Positions 61,256-64,000 of a DNA stretch of 64,000 bases are shown here, piece by piece (the stretch's first letter is position 1; each line of letters begins with the position of its first letter). The DNA is from Rhynchospora pubera (taxonomy: Eukaryota > Streptophyta > Magnoliopsida > Poales > Cyperaceae). Below the pieces are notes generated by a model. The model made no database searches and was not told where the DNA came from. It was given only the letters and a program-made list of their open reading frames with translations. Where the stretch lies: assembly GCA_028095005.1 (NCBI GenBank), contig CM051463.1, positions 80,519,002 through 80,583,001 on the forward strand, read 5' to 3'. The position numbers and the translations under genes were made by a program.

Positions 61256-63109
61256 ACTAATAGAAGCACCTCTATTTAATCTGAAATTAGGAGTACAATT
61301 GTTCCAGATTTGATCTATGGAGAAGTGAACTTTCTTGGTTTTAGAAAAGAGAATAGGAAACTTATCTTTCATAATCTCATTATCTAACCATCTATCATGC
61401 TAGAAAGAAGTACGTTTACCATTACCTATTAAACTAGTGCAACCTATCTTAACAACTTTCATGGTTTTAAGAACATTGGCCCAGAAGGGAGAAATTTTAG
61501 AAGAGTTATAAAATCTATACTTAGCTTTAATAATGTCTAGCCAAAGACCGTTACTTTCCTTGTACATGAACTTCCATGCCCATTTTCCTAATAGAGCAGT
61601 GTTCATTTGATGGAGGTCAAGAATATCCCAACCACCATTAACTTTACTCCTACAGATATTATCCCAACTAACTAGGTTATAACATTTCCTACCTCCCGCC
61701 TCATTTGACCCTCCCCAAAGGAAGGTTCTTCTAACTTTGTTAACTGCTGCTATTACCCAAATCGGGGCTCTAAAGATGGCCAGCTGATATAGGGGCACAG
61801 CAGAAAGGGTTGAATTAATGAGGACTAACCTACCTCCCATGGAGAGCATCTTGCATTTCCAAGCTGGAAGTTTTGCTTTAATTTTTTCTATCATGTTTTC
61901 CCAATCGCCTTTACATGGAGCTTTCCAGTGAAGGGGGATACCCAAATATTTCATGGGCAGGGAACCTATTTTACAATGGAGGAGATCAACAAAAGAGGTA
62001 GCCTCCTCTCTGCTGATATTAAGCGGTACTAATTCTGATTTGGTGTAGTTTATTTTGAGACCAGAAATTCCTTCAAAGGCTTTTAAAGTAAGATGAATTC
62101 TTTCTATCATACTTTTATCAGCCTTAAGGACTAGAATGGTATCATCTGCATATTGCAGATGAGTGAGTTTGTTGTTGTCAGGAAGAGTGGGGCCTAATCC
62201 TAGGAAGTGACCAGCACTCACTCCTTTAGAAATCATCTTAGTTAAACCTTCAGCAGCCAAGATGAAGAGGTAGGGAGAGAGTGGATCCCCGTGCCTTAGA
62301 CCTCTTTTACAAGAGAAATATTTTTCCCAAAGTGCCATTAATGTTGATTGTGGTTCTTCCCCCTTCTAGAATGCTTTTATCCACTTATTGCTAAAGCCTC
62401 TTTGTTTAAGAGTTTTAAGGAGATAATTTCAATCCACGTAGTCAAACGCTTTTTCAAAGTCAAGCTTTAATAAAATATCTTTTTCTTTGCTTAAATGAAC
62501 TGAATGTAACACCTCATGGGCTGCTACAACAACATCTAAAATGTATCTTTCCTTTAGAAAGGCGCTTTGAGATGGTTGGATAATTTTGCAAAGAACCGGT
62601 GTTATTATATTTGCTAGGACTTTAGTAAAGACTTTGAAACTACAATTGATGAGACTAATTGGTCTAAAGTCTTTTATTTTAGAGGCGTTAGCCGTTTTTG
62701 GAGTGAGACTTATGGAGGCTCTATTTAGTTTAGAAATATCCAACTTTCCTTCATAGAAATCTCCAAAAAGTTTCACCAGATCTTCTTTGATTATATCCCA
62801 AAAGTTTTGATAAAACATCATGGGAAACCCATCTGGTCCTGGAGCTTTGTCAGCTCCCATGCTAAAAACAGCCTCTTTAATTTTCTTTTCAGTGAAAGGG
62901 ACAGTGAGAAATTGATTATCTTCCTCAGTTAAAATTTCCACTGGGTCCAGAAGTTCTCCTGTAACTGACCCCATTTGCTCCATAGAGGTTTGCATAAAAA
63001 TCCATTATATGATTATGTATAATGGAAGGATCTCTACACTCAGTTTCATTTATGATCAGTTGAGTGATTTTGTTATTCCTATATCTAGAGTTGGCAATGG
63101 AATGGAAAA

Positions 63110-64000
63110 ACTTGTCATTAAAATTAATGTTGCACTTTGATATGTATCTTGATTGAGTTCAATTTAATTTCTAGCTTATTTGGAAGACAATTACATATGC
63201 ATTTTAATTTTGCTTTTTCAGTATCGCTCTTTGTTGCAAAACATATATATTATCATCCTCGCAGTGGCAAAAAGCCTGTGTTCATTATTTTCTGTTCCGT
63301 CGACAATACAAGTATCGTAATATGGCTAACCTACATAAACTGAAGTTGTCTTATATAAATTAAAGTTGAGTGCGGAGCTACATATAGGCAGGGGGAGCGA
63401 CTTACTCCCTAGTCCCAAAAATTTTTAAATTACGCCAATTTATGTTGTCGACTTTTTGAAAACCAATCATATAAATTGCTTGTTATTCAAAATTATAGAA
63501 GATTTTGTATTTCAGTACATTAAGAACAAGGGTCTTCAGTTTCAAATCGCAAAACTGAACGATCGGTATGATATCATGGTCCACTTATGTTTACGTATGA
63601 TCTCATAATCTGAGTGTGTTTGTCTTTTCTTTCCCCCCTTTTTAACTGATTGCAGGTCAAGTTAATTAGTCAACGTCTGATATTTGTAGTAAACTTAATG
63701 CATTCATTCGGCCGTGTCGACCAACCGACAGAAAGCTTCAACTAAAATAGACAAAGAAATAATAATAAAAGAAATCTTCATGAGTAGAACAAATTCATTC
63801 AAGTTAAAAAAATATACTGATGGGACAATTCATTCAATTTTATTCTAAACATGTGACAATAGTCCTAATAGACGAAACCGTTTTGACAGTTTTGACTTCA
63901 TTAGCACTACTGATCATATGACAGTTCAATATTTCGTGAGATTTTATTGCCAAGTCAAGTTCCAAATTTCCTTCTTTAATTAGAATAAAAAATTTCCATG
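63110..64000. other. Right flank: rest of the F-box duplication, then intergenic DNA
   Basis: From 63,110 to about 63,215 the sequence resembles 31,105-31,190 (the 3' flank of F-box copy 1) but with many differences. The remainder shows no recognisable gene or element. Confidence 0.6.

Larger units (their letters stand above)
58497..61256 (-). mobile_element. Helitron-like element (2.76 kb) carrying a VAMP7 gene fragment
   Basis: On the minus strand it starts TCTAAGGC and ends with a hairpin (ATCGAGC GAA GCTCGAT), an 8-nt spacer and CTAG, followed by host T. These are the 5' TC, 3' hairpin and CTRR end of Helitrons. There are no terminal inverted repeats and no need for a target duplication. 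Removing exactly these bases rejoins the LINE reading frame (GASIS/WDKSGKYYVKSMY). The preceding host base is G rather than the usual A. No Rep/helicase is present, so it is non-autonomous. Confidence 0.6.
57842..62995 (-). pseudogene. LINE ORF2 remnant: reverse transcriptase and C-terminal zinc region
   Basis: Three open pieces remain. The piece at 62,995-62,429 carries RT fingers/palm (KAPGPDGFPMMFYQNFW; FRPISLINCSFKVFTKVLAN). The piece at 62,338-61,400 has GLRHGDPLSPYLFILAAEGL and the catalytic YADD box, then the RT thumb. The piece at 58,462-57,842 carries the zf-RVT segment (WQGSAKCNFCNQIESVDHLF; AWYWSVWNERNRKTF). They are separated by Trp-to-stop changes (near 62,430 and 61,400), frameshifts (near 62,330, 62,395 and 62,975) and the Helitron-like insertion. 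It is not functional. Confidence 0.9.
57627..63109 (-). mobile_element. 5'-truncated L1-type LINE, itself split by a Helitron-like element
   Basis: Flanked by the 16-bp duplication ACTTGTCATTAAAATT (57,611-57,626 and 63,110-63,125). On the minus strand the 3' end is A-rich and lies at the left, as for target-primed insertion. Without the insertion at 58,497-61,256 the LINE is about 2.7 kb and begins within ORF2, lacking the endonuclease. Confidence 0.9.

Overview
This is plant nuclear DNA, almost certainly from a eudicot: it is AT-rich, has intron-split genes with GT-AG borders, and is full of plant transposon families. I cannot name the species. Only four protein-coding loci look like genuine host genes; most of the rest is transposons nested in each other and a large satellite array.

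Left part (1-17,600). A minus-strand gene for a DA2/GW2-type RING E3 ubiquitin ligase (seed/organ size family) spans about 0.8-11.4 kb. Eight coding exons join without a phase error into 364 codons. Its sixth coding intron holds a complete 4.92-kb Copia retrotransposon (1655-6574) with two LTRs that read as identical, a 5-bp target duplication and one open gag-pol frame. The element's edge is only 20 nt from the 3' splice site. Gene-free AT-rich DNA follows, with one foldback element (13,013-13,416).

Nested block (17,600-27,000). A small hAT-type element (8-bp target duplication, ends TAGTGTTCTCC) was split by a gag-only LTR retroelement on the minus strand (17,900-23,277). That element has gag but no pol. 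Its U3 carries a dense field of GCGTTGTRCAACGC-like palindromes and three AACGG boxes resembling the mitosis-specific activator, just upstream of a TATA box. A 3.1-kb Mutator-like element with ~200-bp inverted ends follows.

Middle (27,700-39,500). A piece of 172-bp satellite abuts an F-box/DUF295 gene (first copy). Next, on the minus strand, is a divergent MADS-box gene (32,613-37,586; best guess MIKC*-type) whose 90-bp exon is present in three tandem in-frame copies and whose last exon encodes ~20-residue repeats. A decayed LINE 3' end lies upstream of it.

Satellite and right part (40,090-64,000). About 13 kb of ~172-bp satellite, with larger nested periodicities and one 1.8-kb foreign insertion, leads directly into a second copy of the satellite/F-box segment. 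The two F-box proteins are identical. Copy 2 alone has a tRNA-derived SINE in its leader and a 5.5-kb LINE insertion just after the gene. Inside that LINE sits a 2.76-kb Helitron-like element carrying the first exon of a VAMP7-type SNARE gene.
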